Virus record (IMG/VR): IMGVR_UViG_3300042549_007610
Span: 1-36,885 of that record
DNA: 36,885 nucleotides
Source: a virus
Direction: 5' to 3' (one strand)
Shown here: piece by piece, positions 31,329 to 36,885 of the stretch
Position numbering within the stretch: the stretch's first letter is position 1
How the letters are laid out: each line of letters starts with the position of its first letter
Program-made: the position numbers and the translations under genes
Notes under the pieces: model-generated
What the model was told of the DNA's origin: nothing
Seen by the model: only the letters and a program-made list of their open reading frames with translations
Database searches by the model: none

Positions 31329-31555
31329 TCGCCGCCTCGCATGCGGTCGATTTCGCGCGCGAGCGTATCCAGCTGCGTCGAGATCCGCGAGATCGTCTGC
31401 GCCAGCTCGTCGAGCTTGGCAAGCACTTTTTCCTCGCGCGCCATGAGCCGCTCCTCGCGCCGGTTTGACGTGTAGAGCGTGTACATCAGCAAGAACGCGA
31501 ACATGGCGGGCACGCCGCCGCTGGTCAACAGAGACACCAGGGACGCATCAGCCAC
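31325..31555 (-). CDS. BhlA/UviB-type holin-like protein, 76 aa
   Basis: GTG 31555 lies inside the 33-residue frame's 3' end, with GGGAGG upstream. Residues about 10-28 form one membrane span (GGVPAMFAFLLMYTLYTSNR), followed at once by a basic turn (RREERLMAREE) and a coiled coil (VLAKLDELAQTISRISTQLD). This is the layout of the BhlA/UviB holin-like family: N-terminal span, RE-rich linker and amphipathic helix. It precedes the endolysin-like gene. With the 100-residue membrane protein upstream it may form a holin/antiholin pair. Confidence 0.75.
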   Translation of the reverse strand: MADASLVSLLTSGGVPAMFAFLLMYTLYTSNRREERLMAREEKVLAKLDELAQTISRISTQLDTLAREIDRMRGGD

Positions 31556-31649
31556 GGCTCGGCCCTCCCGATTCAGGGATCCACAGCAGCGCGGCCAGCG
31601 CGAGGCCGGCGACGGCGAATACGGCGATGGCGATCAGCGCGTCAGCCAT
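31548..31649 (-). CDS. tiny membrane peptide, 33 aa
   Basis: The frame from ATG 31649 to TGA 31548 encodes MADALIAIAVFAVAGLALAA followed by LLWIPESGGPSRG, a single hydrophobic span. GGGGAGCAGCC lies before the ATG. It overlaps the 3' end of the upstream membrane gene and the start of the BhlA-like gene, and both it and the latter begin with the residues MADA. It could be a lysis inhibitor or pinholin-like peptide; size makes the call uncertain. Confidence 0.5.
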   Translation of the reverse strand: MADALIAIAVFAVAGLALAALLWIPESGGPSRG

Positions 31650-31944
31650 GGCTGCTCCCCGCCGAGCGCTGCACCGCGTGCGCGGTCTGCTGGATCAGGA
31701 TCGACACGGCCGTGATCGCGATCTGCAGATACGGCGCGGTGGCCGTCAGGGTCGACGGATTGGCCGCGAGCCAGTCGTGCGCAGCCATCGCGCCGACGGC
31801 GATCAGCACGGCAACGAGCGTGGCGATTGTCTGCTTGCCCTGCGGCGACAGACTGCCGAAGCCGTCAAGGCGCTCGAGCACGTACGCCGACACGGCGCTG
31901 ACGCCTGCGCCGCCCAGCCAAACCAAAAATGCAGACACGTCCAT
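31642..31944 (-). CDS. holin-like membrane protein, 100 aa
   Basis: ATG 31944 follows CGGAGGTGACC, and the gene starts right after terminator-like element C. The protein has three hydrophobic stretches: residues about 4-22 (SAFLVWLGGAGVSAVSAYVL), 38-54 (QTIATLVAVLIAVGAMAAHD) and 70-86 (PYLQIAITAVSILIQQTAHA). Small size, three spans and the position at the head of the lysis genes fit a holin. The stop overlaps the tiny membrane gene. No family-specific motif is visible. Confidence 0.7.
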   Translation of the reverse strand: MDVSAFLVWLGGAGVSAVSAYVLERLDGFGSLSPQGKQTIATLVAVLIAVGAMAAHDWLAANPSTLTATAPYLQIAITAVSILIQQTAHAVQRSAGSSHG

Positions 31945-31955
31945 GGTCACCTCCG

Positions 31956-32003
31956 GGAAAACAAAAAAGCGGCACTCGCGATTGAGTGCCGCACAAGCGG
32001 TTG
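31956..32003 (-). terminator. terminator-like element copy C (before holin-like gene)
   Basis: Minus strand: CAACCGCTTGT, stem GCGGCACTC / GAGTGCCGC (9 bp, loop AATCGC), then TTTTTTGTTTTCC. It is 11 bases before ATG 31944, with GGAGG between. It is the copy nearest to the start of the late operon and shares stem and flanks with those at 20823 and 27689. Confidence 0.85.
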
Positions 32004-32072
32004 GGTATTGAGTTTTGCGTCGGCCGTCCGCATGTAGAGCGACGCAGCCGACGGCACGCAGAGTATAGCCGG

Positions 32073-32264
32073 CTAGCTCGCGTCGACGGCGCGCGACGTG
32101 CGCGTCTGCACCTCCACGCGCACGCCCTGCCCGGTCATCACAATGCGCGCCTCGACGGCTGCGCCGTCGAGGTAGGCCTGCGTGGCGTGCGCCCGCGCCC
32201 ACTGCGCCCGCAGCACCTCGAGGATCTGCTGCTCGAGCGGCAGCGGCTCCGCGCGCGGCGTCAT
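32073..32264 (-). CDS. unknown protein, 63 aa
   Basis: ATG 32264 overlaps the winged-helix gene's stop (ATGA). The protein has a helix (LPLEQQILEVLRAQWARAHA) followed by strands (AAVEARIVMTGQGVRVEVQT). It has no motif that I know. It is the last gene before the 70-base stretch leading to terminator-like element C, so it closes the regulatory/phosphoesterase operon. Confidence 0.6.
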   Translation of the reverse strand: MTPRAEPLPLEQQILEVLRAQWARAHATQAYLDGAAVEARIVMTGQGVRVEVQTRTSRAVDAS

Positions 32265-32524
32265 TCCCGCACCCGCCAGAGCGTGCGCTTCCCGACGGGG
32301 CGGCTCGCGACAAGGCCGTCGGCTTCCATGAGCCGCAGCGTTTTCAGCGCGCGCTCGTAGGTCCAGCCTTTTTTGGCCGCGAACCACGACGTGGCGAATT
32401 CTCCGGCGACGGGCCGGTCTTCGGAATATCGATGCGCGATTTCGAGGAGTCGCGCGACGTCGAAGCGCTCGACACGATGCGCGTCTGTTCCGGGACCGAC
32501 CACATCAGTTTTTGTTTTGCCCAC
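32261..32524 (-). CDS. winged-helix DNA-binding protein, 87 aa
   Basis: GTG 32524 is chosen because GGGAGGGAGA lies right before it; longer in-frame starts exist. The protein has a winged-helix pattern: VARLLEIAHRYSEDRPVAGE, then FATSWFAAKKGWTYERALKT, recognition helix LRLMEADGLVASRPVGKRTL with a basic wing and WRVRE at the end. It overlaps the 3' part of the metallophosphoesterase gene by 181 bases in another frame. It is a likely transcription regulator next to the late genes; the target is unknown. Confidence 0.7.
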   Translation of the reverse strand: MGKTKTDVVGPGTDAHRVERFDVARLLEIAHRYSEDRPVAGEFATSWFAAKKGWTYERALKTLRLMEADGLVASRPVGKRTLWRVRE

Positions 32525-33291
32525 TCTCCCTCCCTGTGAATCTCGATCAGCCACGTGCCGACCTCGAATGCATCGCGCCGCGTGACGCGGTGCGTAAACG
32601 CCGTCTTAAGCTGCCATGCCGGGACCACCGCACCCCAGCATGTCGGGTAGGCGTCGCCGGTGTCGGCCACGCGGTGCACGTGCCCGCGCAGCACGACGTG
32701 CGTGTCCGGGCGTTCCATGAGCATCGCCGCCGTTTCGCGCCGGATCGCGCCGCCGTAGACGCGCGGGTCGTCGCCGCCGCCGCCGACGTGATGCGCCACG
32801 TCGAAATGCACCCCGGCGACGGTCAGCAGCAGCCGGTAAAACGCGTGCATGCCGGTCGACGGATCGCGGCGCGCGCCGAGCTCACGGCCGATCGCGTAGT
32901 CCGTCGCCGCCCCTTTGCCGCTGTGCGCCTCGGTGCCGCGCAGCACGTACAGCTCATGCGCGAGCGTCATCATCGGCTGCATGACGTCGATCGCCGCCGA
33001 CGCCTGGATTTCCGGGGCCTGCGCCAGCAGCTGCGTGCTCTCGTGGTGCCGGCCGTCAACAAATTCCCCGAGGCTGACCACGACGACGTGGTAGCGCCGG
33101 CGACGCAGCTCACGCACGCGCGCCACCAGGTCAAGCCAACGCGCCCACAGCCACAGCTGCGCGTCGTTCGGCATGTAGCGCCCGCCGTCTTCGAGCTGCA
33201 CGCCGTGCGCCGGGCACAGCGCGACCGACGACCCGACATGCAGGTCGCCGATGGGCACCACGACGATCGGCGAGCGCGCGTAGCGCGTCAC
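32344..33291 (-). CDS. calcineurin-like metallophosphoesterase, 315 aa
   Basis: GTG 33291 is chosen because GGAGG lies six bases upstream. Metal-binding motifs of the calcineurin-like family are visible: PIGDLHVG (D16, H18), SLGEFVDG in place of the usual GD, RGTEAHSG in place of GNHE/D, a His in VAHHVGGG, and LRGHVHRVADTG near residue 220. Two motifs are non-canonical, so substrate and metal use may differ from classical members. Phage members act on DNA, RNA or nucleotides. The last 60 residues are low-complexity and overlap the winged-helix gene, so this tail may be unconstrained. Confidence 0.78.
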   Translation of the reverse strand: MTRYARSPIVVVPIGDLHVGSSVALCPAHGVQLEDGGRYMPNDAQLWLWARWLDLVARVRELRRRRYHVVVVSLGEFVDGRHHESTQLLAQAPEIQASAAIDVMQPMMTLAHELYVLRGTEAHSGKGAATDYAIGRELGARRDPSTGMHAFYRLLLTVAGVHFDVAHHVGGGGDDPRVYGGAIRRETAAMLMERPDTHVVLRGHVHRVADTGDAYPTCWGAVVPAWQLKTAFTHRVTRRDAFEVGTWLIEIHREGEWAKQKLMWSVPEQTRIVSSASTSRDSSKSRIDIPKTGPSPENSPRRGSRPKKAGPTSAR

Positions 33292-33345
33292 GCCGACCCT
33301 CCGGTTACGAACATTCGTAGATCGCAAAAAACGGGGAAAAGCGTG

Positions 33346-33374
33346 TTGACATGAGGCGTAATATTAGCTAATAT
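33346..33374 (+). promoter_or_regulatory. strong promoter with palindromic operator
   Basis: TTGACA at 33346-33351 and TAATAT at 33369-33374 are 17 bases apart. The -10 box lies inside the perfect 14-base palindrome ATATTAGCTAATAT (33361-33374), a likely operator. It drives the + strand gene at 33444. The palindrome does not resemble the GTTTCCTGTAAG repeats at the early promoter, so another protein may bind it. The leader 33375-33443 has no gene; AGGAG precedes the ATG. Confidence 0.82.
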
Positions 33375-33443
33375 AAGCACATCAAACACACCCGGACGCG
33401 CAGCCAAGCGCGCGGACGGGCACTCAGACAGGAGACCAGAACC

Positions 33444-33938
33444 ATGACTAAGATCACCATCAAAGCCACGCTCATCGGCAGCACCAGCCCCAAAGACATC
33501 GTCATCGCCACGTGGGACGGCCGCAACTGGACCGGCGACGCAGCGTTCACTTCGAGCTCGACCGAGCAGCAGATCATCGACGAGCAGTGGGCGTGGGTCC
33601 AGCTCGGCGAAGCGCTCGACGAGGGGCACAAGTACGGCGAGTTTGAGATCGCGGACAGCGGCACGTGGCGCTGGACCATCGAGGACGTCGACGGCGCGCC
33701 GTTCATGCCGAGCGCGACGGAGCAGCAGCCCGGCCTCAGCGTCGGCGAGCTGCAGCGCGAAGACGCGCGCACGCAGCTGTTGCAGCGCATTGCCTACCAG
33801 TGCACAGGCAGTGGCCAGACCGAAACGGCATTCCGCCAATCTGTCCGGCGCGAATACCCCGACCTGAAGCTCGGCCGCGACGAATGGGCGCGCGTCCTGC
33901 GCTTCCGCGACGGCGTAATCGAGCGGATGGGCCGCTGA
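33444..33938 (+). CDS. unknown acidic protein, 164 aa, own promoter
   Basis: ATG 33444 follows ACAGGAGACCAGAACC. The protein begins with a strand-rich half (TKITIKATLIGSTSPKDIVI, ATWDGRNWTGDAAFTSSS), then acidic regions with Trp (EQWAWVQLGEALDEGHKYGE, TWRWTIEDVDGAPF) and a helical C-terminal third (REDARTQLLQRIAYQCTGS, then ARVLRFRDGVIERMGR). Transcribed alone from a consensus promoter on the opposite strand from its surroundings, it has the layout of a lysogenic-conversion (moron) gene or a regulator. I recognise no family. Confidence 0.75.
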   Translation: MTKITIKATLIGSTSPKDIVIATWDGRNWTGDAAFTSSSTEQQIIDEQWAWVQLGEALDEGHKYGEFEIADSGTWRWTIEDVDGAPFMPSATEQQPGLSVGELQREDARTQLLQRIAYQCTGSGQTETAFRQSVRREYPDLKLGRDEWARVLRFRDGVIERMGR

Positions 33939-33948
33939 TCGCGATTCC

Positions 33949-33971
33949 GCCGGGCGTCGCACGCGCCCGGC
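33949..33971 (+). repeat. conserved intergenic hairpin H4 (inverted copy)
   Basis: Perfect 8-bp stem GCCGGGCG/CGCCCGGC around the loop TCGCACG, which is the reverse complement of the H1/H3 loop. It is followed by GCTTTTCTTTT, so it could also terminate transcription. It lies 10 bases after stop 33938 and 13 bases before ATG 33985. A C-G pair in H1 is G-C here: a compensatory change. Confidence 0.82.
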
Positions 33972-33984
33972 GCTTTTCTTTTCC

Positions 33985-34230
33985 ATGTCACACATACGCA
34001 ATCCCGACGGCGCGCCCGTGACGCGCTGGCAGGCGTGGGTCGGCGACGCGGTCGCCGTGACCATCGACGGCGTCGAGCTGGTCGGCACGGTCGCCTCGAT
34101 GGCGCGCGGCCCGATCGCCCGCATCATCATGACCGACGGCCGCACGATCGCGCTGCGCATGGTCGCGCACGCCGAACGCCCCAAGCGCAAACCACGCGGT
34201 CGAGGCATCATCGCTCCTCCCACACCGTGA
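33985..34230 (+). CDS. unknown small beta-rich protein, 81 aa
   Basis: ATG 33985 follows hairpin H4 without a Shine-Dalgarno (the upstream sequence is pyrimidine-rich). The protein has a short barrel-like pattern (TRWQAWVGDAVAVTIDGVEL, VGTVASMARGPIARIIMTDG, RTIALRMVAHAE) and a very basic tail (RPKRKPRGRG). It may bind nucleic acid. It overlaps the convergent VRR-NUC gene by 23 bases at the 3' ends. Expression depends on readthrough of H4 if that acts as terminator. Confidence 0.6.
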   Translation: MSHIRNPDGAPVTRWQAWVGDAVAVTIDGVELVGTVASMARGPIARIIMTDGRTIALRMVAHAERPKRKPRGRGIIAPPTP

Positions 34231-34546
34231 CGATGTTGGCGCCGGCTTCGTGCTTCCGCAGGAAGCCGGCGAACTCGTCCACGTCATCGGCGAGCACGCA
34301 CATCAGCGTCAGCCGCTCGTGAACCCGCATCTCTTCGGCAAACTGCGTCTGCGACGGACGGCGCTTCCCGCCGCGCCGCTTGACCTCGATCAGCAGAGTG
34401 TGTCCCAGCTTCCACGCGATCACGTCCGGCACGCCGACCAGCTCGCCGCTGACCGCGCGCGGCTGCGAGAGCTCGCGCACCATCCAGCCATGCCACCGCA
34501 GGCGCGCCACGATCGCCTGCTGGATGTTGCGCTCGGACGCCGTCAC
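34208..34546 (-). CDS. VRR-NUC domain nuclease, 112 aa
   Basis: GTG 34546 overlaps the previous stop and has GGAGGCGAT before it. The whole protein is a VRR-NUC (PD-(D/E)XK) domain: SERNIQQAIVARLRWHGWMV, then GELVGVPDVIAWKLGHTLLI with the catalytic Asp in GVPD, EVKRRGGKRRPSQTQFAEEM with the ExK motif and the conserved Gln. Stand-alone phage VRR-NUC proteins are structure-specific nucleases, possibly for resolving branched replication intermediates. It ends the replication operon. Confidence 0.88.
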   Translation of the reverse strand: MTASERNIQQAIVARLRWHGWMVRELSQPRAVSGELVGVPDVIAWKLGHTLLIEVKRRGGKRRPSQTQFAEEMRVHERLTLMCVLADDVDEFAGFLRKHEAGANIVTVWEER

Positions 34547-34893
34547 ATCGCCTCCGGCTGGATGTGCAACGGGGTGTGGACAATTGCCGACCACGCCATG
34601 AGCGGATACTCGGCCATGATCGCGGCGAGTCGCCGCTCGAGCTCAAGCAGGTGCGCCGTCGTGCACGGGTGCTGCATGTCGACCGTCGCCCCGGCGGCGC
34701 GCCGCAGTACCTCAGACGCCACGGCGCGAGCGTGCAGCGGGACGTCGGGATCAGACCGCACGTCCCACTGCTCCCCGGCGATCATCTGGCGATGCAGCGA
34801 CCAGCCGTCGCCGTCGACGTGCGCAGCGAAATCCCAGCGCGACGACGAGCGATGCCACGCGGTCAGCACGGCGTTAGAACGGGAGATCGTCAT
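34543..34893 (-). CDS. unknown replication-operon protein, 116 aa
   Basis: ATG 34893 lies inside the 3' end of the SSB gene (20-base overlap) with AGGAG close upstream. The protein is helical at the C terminus (TTAHLLELERRLAAIMAEYP) and has a basic N terminus (SRSNAVLTAWHRSSSRWDFA) with Trp residues. There is no clear domain. Its position between SSB and VRR-NUC suggests a DNA-metabolism role, but sequence does not show one. Confidence 0.65.
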   Translation of the reverse strand: MTISRSNAVLTAWHRSSSRWDFAAHVDGDGWSLHRQMIAGEQWDVRSDPDVPLHARAVASEVLRRAAGATVDMQHPCTTAHLLELERRLAAIMAEYPLMAWSAIVHTPLHIQPEAM

Positions 34894-35299
34894 TGCTCCT
34901 CGGGGTCACCGCAAACGCGGCTGGTCGGTCCGCTGCGCCGGCTGCGTCGTCGCCTCCGGTCGGCAGAAAGCGCACGTCGTTGGCGATGATTTCGTACGCC
35001 GCCTTGGCCGTGCCGTCCTTGGCGATAAACACGCGCGGGCCGCCGGTCGCCGGGTCGACGCCGAGCCTGCCCTCGACGACGACCATGCGCCCCTTGCTCA
35101 GGTACTGGTTCACGACCTCGGCCTGCTTGCCGAACACCGACACGCGAAACCACGTCGTCTCTTTCTGCCGCGCGCCGCCGGCCTGCCCGACCGAGCGATC
35201 GGTGGCGACCGAAAACGACGCGAGCTGCTGGCCCGACGCGAGCAGCTTCATTTCGGGGTCGCGGCCGAGGCGGCCGACGATGGTGATGAGCTGATACAT
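34874..35299 (-). CDS. ssb: single-stranded DNA-binding protein, 141 aa
   Basis: 141 residues with an OB fold typical of bacterial SSB: YQLITIVGRLGRDPEMKLLA, ASFSVATDRSVG, TTWFRVSVFGKQAEVVNQYL, SKGRMVVVEGRLGVDP and IIANDVRFLP. A linker and the acidic tip NDDLPF follow, the C-terminal peptide used by SSB to recruit other proteins. GGAGG lies five bases before ATG 35299. The start overlaps the 3' end of the zinc-finger gene by 52 bases. It would coat single strands at the phage origin and cooperate with the RecT/Bet-type protein. Confidence 0.93.
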   Translation of the reverse strand: MYQLITIVGRLGRDPEMKLLASGQQLASFSVATDRSVGQAGGARQKETTWFRVSVFGKQAEVVNQYLSKGRMVVVEGRLGVDPATGGPRVFIAKDGTAKAAYEIIANDVRFLPTGGDDAAGAADRPAAFAVTPRSNDDLPF

Positions 35300-36240
35300 G
35301 CTGTCCTCCGTATTGTCTTTCCCATTGCGGCCCGCTTGACCGCGTATTTCCGTTGCTCGTATTCGGCAGCTGCGCGATCACGGCAGTCGTCGCCGCAGAA
35401 CATGCGCTTGCCTTTGAGCGCCGCGCGCGGGCACATCCGCCCGCAGCGCAGGCATGGCGCGTGCGTGACCAGGTGCAGCGCGCCTGCGCGCGTCGCCGCT
35501 CTCCGAAACCAGTTGTGCGGCTTGCCGTGCGCCTTGCCGGCTCCGATGATGCTCCAGCCTGCGTCCTGGATGATTTCGGCCAGCCGCTCCGCGCTGAACT
35601 CGGAAGCTTTGCAGCGCTCAACGTAGTTGCGCAAACCCCAGCGAGCGATAGAGTCCCACATATTGGACGCAGAGCATCCGACGATCCGCGCAGCCTGCGC
35701 AACATTGCCAAACGTGCGCCACAACGCGTCGCGGTAGCGCCCCTCGAGCAGCTCGCGCCCTCGCGGCGCGTACGGATCACGCCCGGCGCGAATGGCCGTC
35801 TGGTGCGCGAGTTTCCGCAGCTCGCGGACGCGCTTGCACTCGGCCGAGCACAGCAGTCTGCGCGCGTTCGTGTCCTGAAATTCTGCGCCGCATTCGATGC
35901 ACCGACGCGGGAGCGCCAGTGCATCGCGGTCCGCCTTGGCGAGTCCACTGCGATACACGAGGTGCCGCGCGGATGCAAGCGGCATGTCCAGCGCCGCTGC
36001 GATCGCATGAACGTCGCCGTGATGCTGTGCGGTGAGCGCCGTCACGCGCTCGGCGTAACGCCTCGCTTTGGCCTCCCGCAGGGTCTCGCCGTTGCGCGTC
36101 AGGTATCCGGCCGTCGACCAATTTGTGACCGTGCCGATGCTGGCAAACATCCGGCGCGCGATTTCGGTCGCCACGTAGTCGCACTCGTCCGCGACCTGGC
36201 GCATCTGCTCGATATCCGCCGGGGTGATTCGCGCCGGCAT
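35248..36240 (-). CDS. two-module HTH/zinc-finger protein, 330 aa
   Basis: ATG 36240 overlaps the initiator stop (TAATG). The protein has two copies of a helix-turn-helix plus four-cysteine finger. Module 1: VHAIAAALDMPLASARHLVY, then CIECGAEFQDTNARRLLCSA with CSAEC. Module 2: LAEIIQDAGWSIIGAGKAHG, then CLRCGRMCPRAALKGKRMFC with CGDDC. Two further helix-turn-helix-like parts lie at the N terminus (VATEIARRMFASIGTVTNWS) and in the middle (VAQAARIVGCSASNMWDSIA). The 91-residue early protein at 6454 has the same pairing. A DNA-binding regulator or replication accessory is likely. The final residues overlap SSB and look unconstrained. Confidence 0.75.
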   Translation of the reverse strand: MPARITPADIEQMRQVADECDYVATEIARRMFASIGTVTNWSTAGYLTRNGETLREAKARRYAERVTALTAQHHGDVHAIAAALDMPLASARHLVYRSGLAKADRDALALPRRCIECGAEFQDTNARRLLCSAECKRVRELRKLAHQTAIRAGRDPYAPRGRELLEGRYRDALWRTFGNVAQAARIVGCSASNMWDSIARWGLRNYVERCKASEFSAERLAEIIQDAGWSIIGAGKAHGKPHNWFRRAATRAGALHLVTHAPCLRCGRMCPRAALKGKRMFCGDDCRDRAAAEYEQRKYAVKRAAMGKTIRRTACISSSPSSAASAATPK

Positions 36241-36827
36241 TACAGCTCCCCCTCTTCCTCGAGCTCGCGCCTCGCCTGCTCTTCGATGGCGCGGCGCTGT
36301 TCGGGCGTGAACATCGCCTGCGGCTTGCGATGCGTGCTCGAGTATTTGCTCACGGGCGCAGCCGGCTGCGCCACGACGGCGACCTGCCCACGCCGCTCGA
36401 ACTGCAGCCAGAGCTCGGTCACGCGCTCGGGCGTCGGCACGTCGCCGCGTTTGCCGCGCCAGTCGTTCGAATGCCACCAGGCCGCGAACTCGGCGATGCA
36501 CTCCGGGTCGACTTCGCGCTGTGCCAGATATTTCGCGGCGACGCTGATGCGCTTGGCCAGCATCGGCACGCGCTCGTCCATGGCGCATGCGCGAGCGACG
36601 GCGACGAAGCAGTCGCCGTAGAGCGTGCGCCGCTGCGGCTCGGCTGATCCGGATTCGTCAACCGGCTGATCGGGAGGAGCGACGCGCGAAGGCGCGTCAG
36701 GCTCTTGTTTCTTGGTTCTTGTTAATTGGTTCTTGTTAGCCTTCGATGGCGTGACGGACTGTGGTTCACGCGGTGACGGACTATGGTTCACGCGGTGCAT
36801 TAGTGCGTCGCGTGACGGACTGATCAT
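36240..36827 (-). CDS. replication initiator-like protein with internal origin
   Basis: ATG 36827 gives 195 residues; the frame stays open to the window end, so a longer form cannot be excluded. The N-terminal third is basic and contains a repeated peptide (SPREPQSVTP, once before and once after the ATG if read through) because iteron repeats lie in the coding DNA. The C-terminal domain (YGDCFVAVARACAMDERVPM, LAKRISVAAKYLAQ, FAAWWHSNDWRGKRG, PTPERVTELWLQFER) resembles the C-terminal domains of phage replication proteins. It leads an operon with a zinc-finger protein, SSB and a nuclease. As in lambda O, the origin would lie inside the initiator gene. No helicase gene is seen. Confidence 0.65.
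   Translation of the reverse strand: MISPSRDALMHRVNHSPSPREPQSVTPSKANKNQLTRTKKQEPDAPSRVAPPDQPVDESGSAEPQRRTLYGDCFVAVARACAMDERVPMLAKRISVAAKYLAQREVDPECIAEFAAWWHSNDWRGKRGDVPTPERVTELWLQFERRGQVAVVAQPAAPVSKYSSTHRKPQAMFTPEQRRAIEEQARRELEEEGEL
36702..36738. other. AT-rich 13-mer repeats, candidate DNA unwinding element
   Basis: On the + strand TTGGTTCTTGTTA occurs exactly twice (36712-36724 and 36726-36738), with a third partial copy (CTCTTGTTT) at 36702-36710. This is the most A/T-rich stretch in the area and lies directly beside the iterons, the layout of a DNA unwinding element. It is inside the initiator coding sequence. Confidence 0.7.
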
Positions 36828-36885
36828 TGCGTCGTCGTGCGCATTAGTGCGCGGCGTGACGGACTGTGGTTCACGCGGTGACGGA
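36751..36885. repeat. iteron array, candidate replication origin
   Basis: A 22-base unit starting GTGACGGACT and ending TTCACGCG occurs at 36751-36772, 36773-36794 (one change) and 36856-36877, with a diverged copy at 36812-36831 and the first eight bases of another at 36878-36885. The sequence GCATTAGTGCG also occurs twice between them (36797 and 36842). Adjacent 13-mers make this a classical iteron-plus-unwinding-element origin. Confidence 0.75.

Noticed and set aside
36751-36885. CRISPR array
   Set aside because: The repeats abut or have unequal spacers of 17 to 24 bases, lie inside a coding frame, and have adjacent AT-rich 13-mers; iterons explain them better and no cas genes are present.
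1-36885. tRNA or rRNA genes
   Set aside because: I saw no cloverleaf with T-arm GTTCRAAYC signature and no rRNA-like segment on either strand, although a covariance scan could not be run.

Overview
The window looks like an essentially complete genome of a temperate, long-tailed (siphovirus-type) Caudoviricetes phage of a GC-rich bacterium. The evidence is an XRE-type repressor beside divergent strong sigma70-type promoters, a large serine integrase, HK97-type head genes, a 726-residue tape measure, a frameshifted tail assembly chaperone and a lysis cassette. The host is not shown. The RecT/Bet-type annealing protein and the SSB ending in NDDLPF fit a Gram-negative host, but this is weak. If base 36885 is joined to base 1, the repressor frame reaches a stop after four more codons, so the sequence is probably a circular or circularly permuted genome opened arbitrarily.

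Layout. Bases 1-408 (-) hold the repressor. Bases 424-485 hold operators and the early promoter. Bases 526-9349 (+) are one tightly overlapped early operon: small unknown proteins, a RecT/Bet-type protein, an AT-rich cassette (an amber-split DGQHR/ParB-like gene plus a PD-(D/E)XK nuclease), more small proteins, a 3D-domain secreted protein and the integrase. Bases 9350-9538 hold two terminators between convergent operons. Bases 9539-32264 (-) are the late genes, read from high to low coordinates: lysis cassette, small and large terminase, protease-capsid fusion, connectors, portal, Mu gpF-like protein, tail tube, chaperone G/GT, tape measure, tail tip and fibre. Bases 32261-33291 (-) hold a winged-helix protein and a metallophosphoesterase. 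Bases 33346-34230 (+) are a short island with its own strong promoter and a palindromic operator. Bases 34208-36885 (-) are the replication module: initiator with an internal iteron/AT-rich origin, a two-module zinc-finger protein, SSB, an unknown protein and a VRR-NUC nuclease.

Three things stand out. (1) Four hairpins (2237, 3212, 3955, 33949) with a common 7-nt loop and compensatory stem changes sit between a stop codon and a start codon that lacks a Shine-Dalgarno sequence; three of them separate and bracket the AT-rich cassette. (2) Three copies of a terminator-like element (20823, 27689, 31956) lie in front of the tail tube, protease-capsid and holin-like genes. (3) Two late genes are in-frame fusions that keep a strong internal ribosome binding site (protease/capsid and C39 peptidase/SH3-glycosidase), while the DGQHR gene is the reverse, one protein split by an in-frame amber codon. 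Function calls rest on motifs read by eye; no database search was possible.
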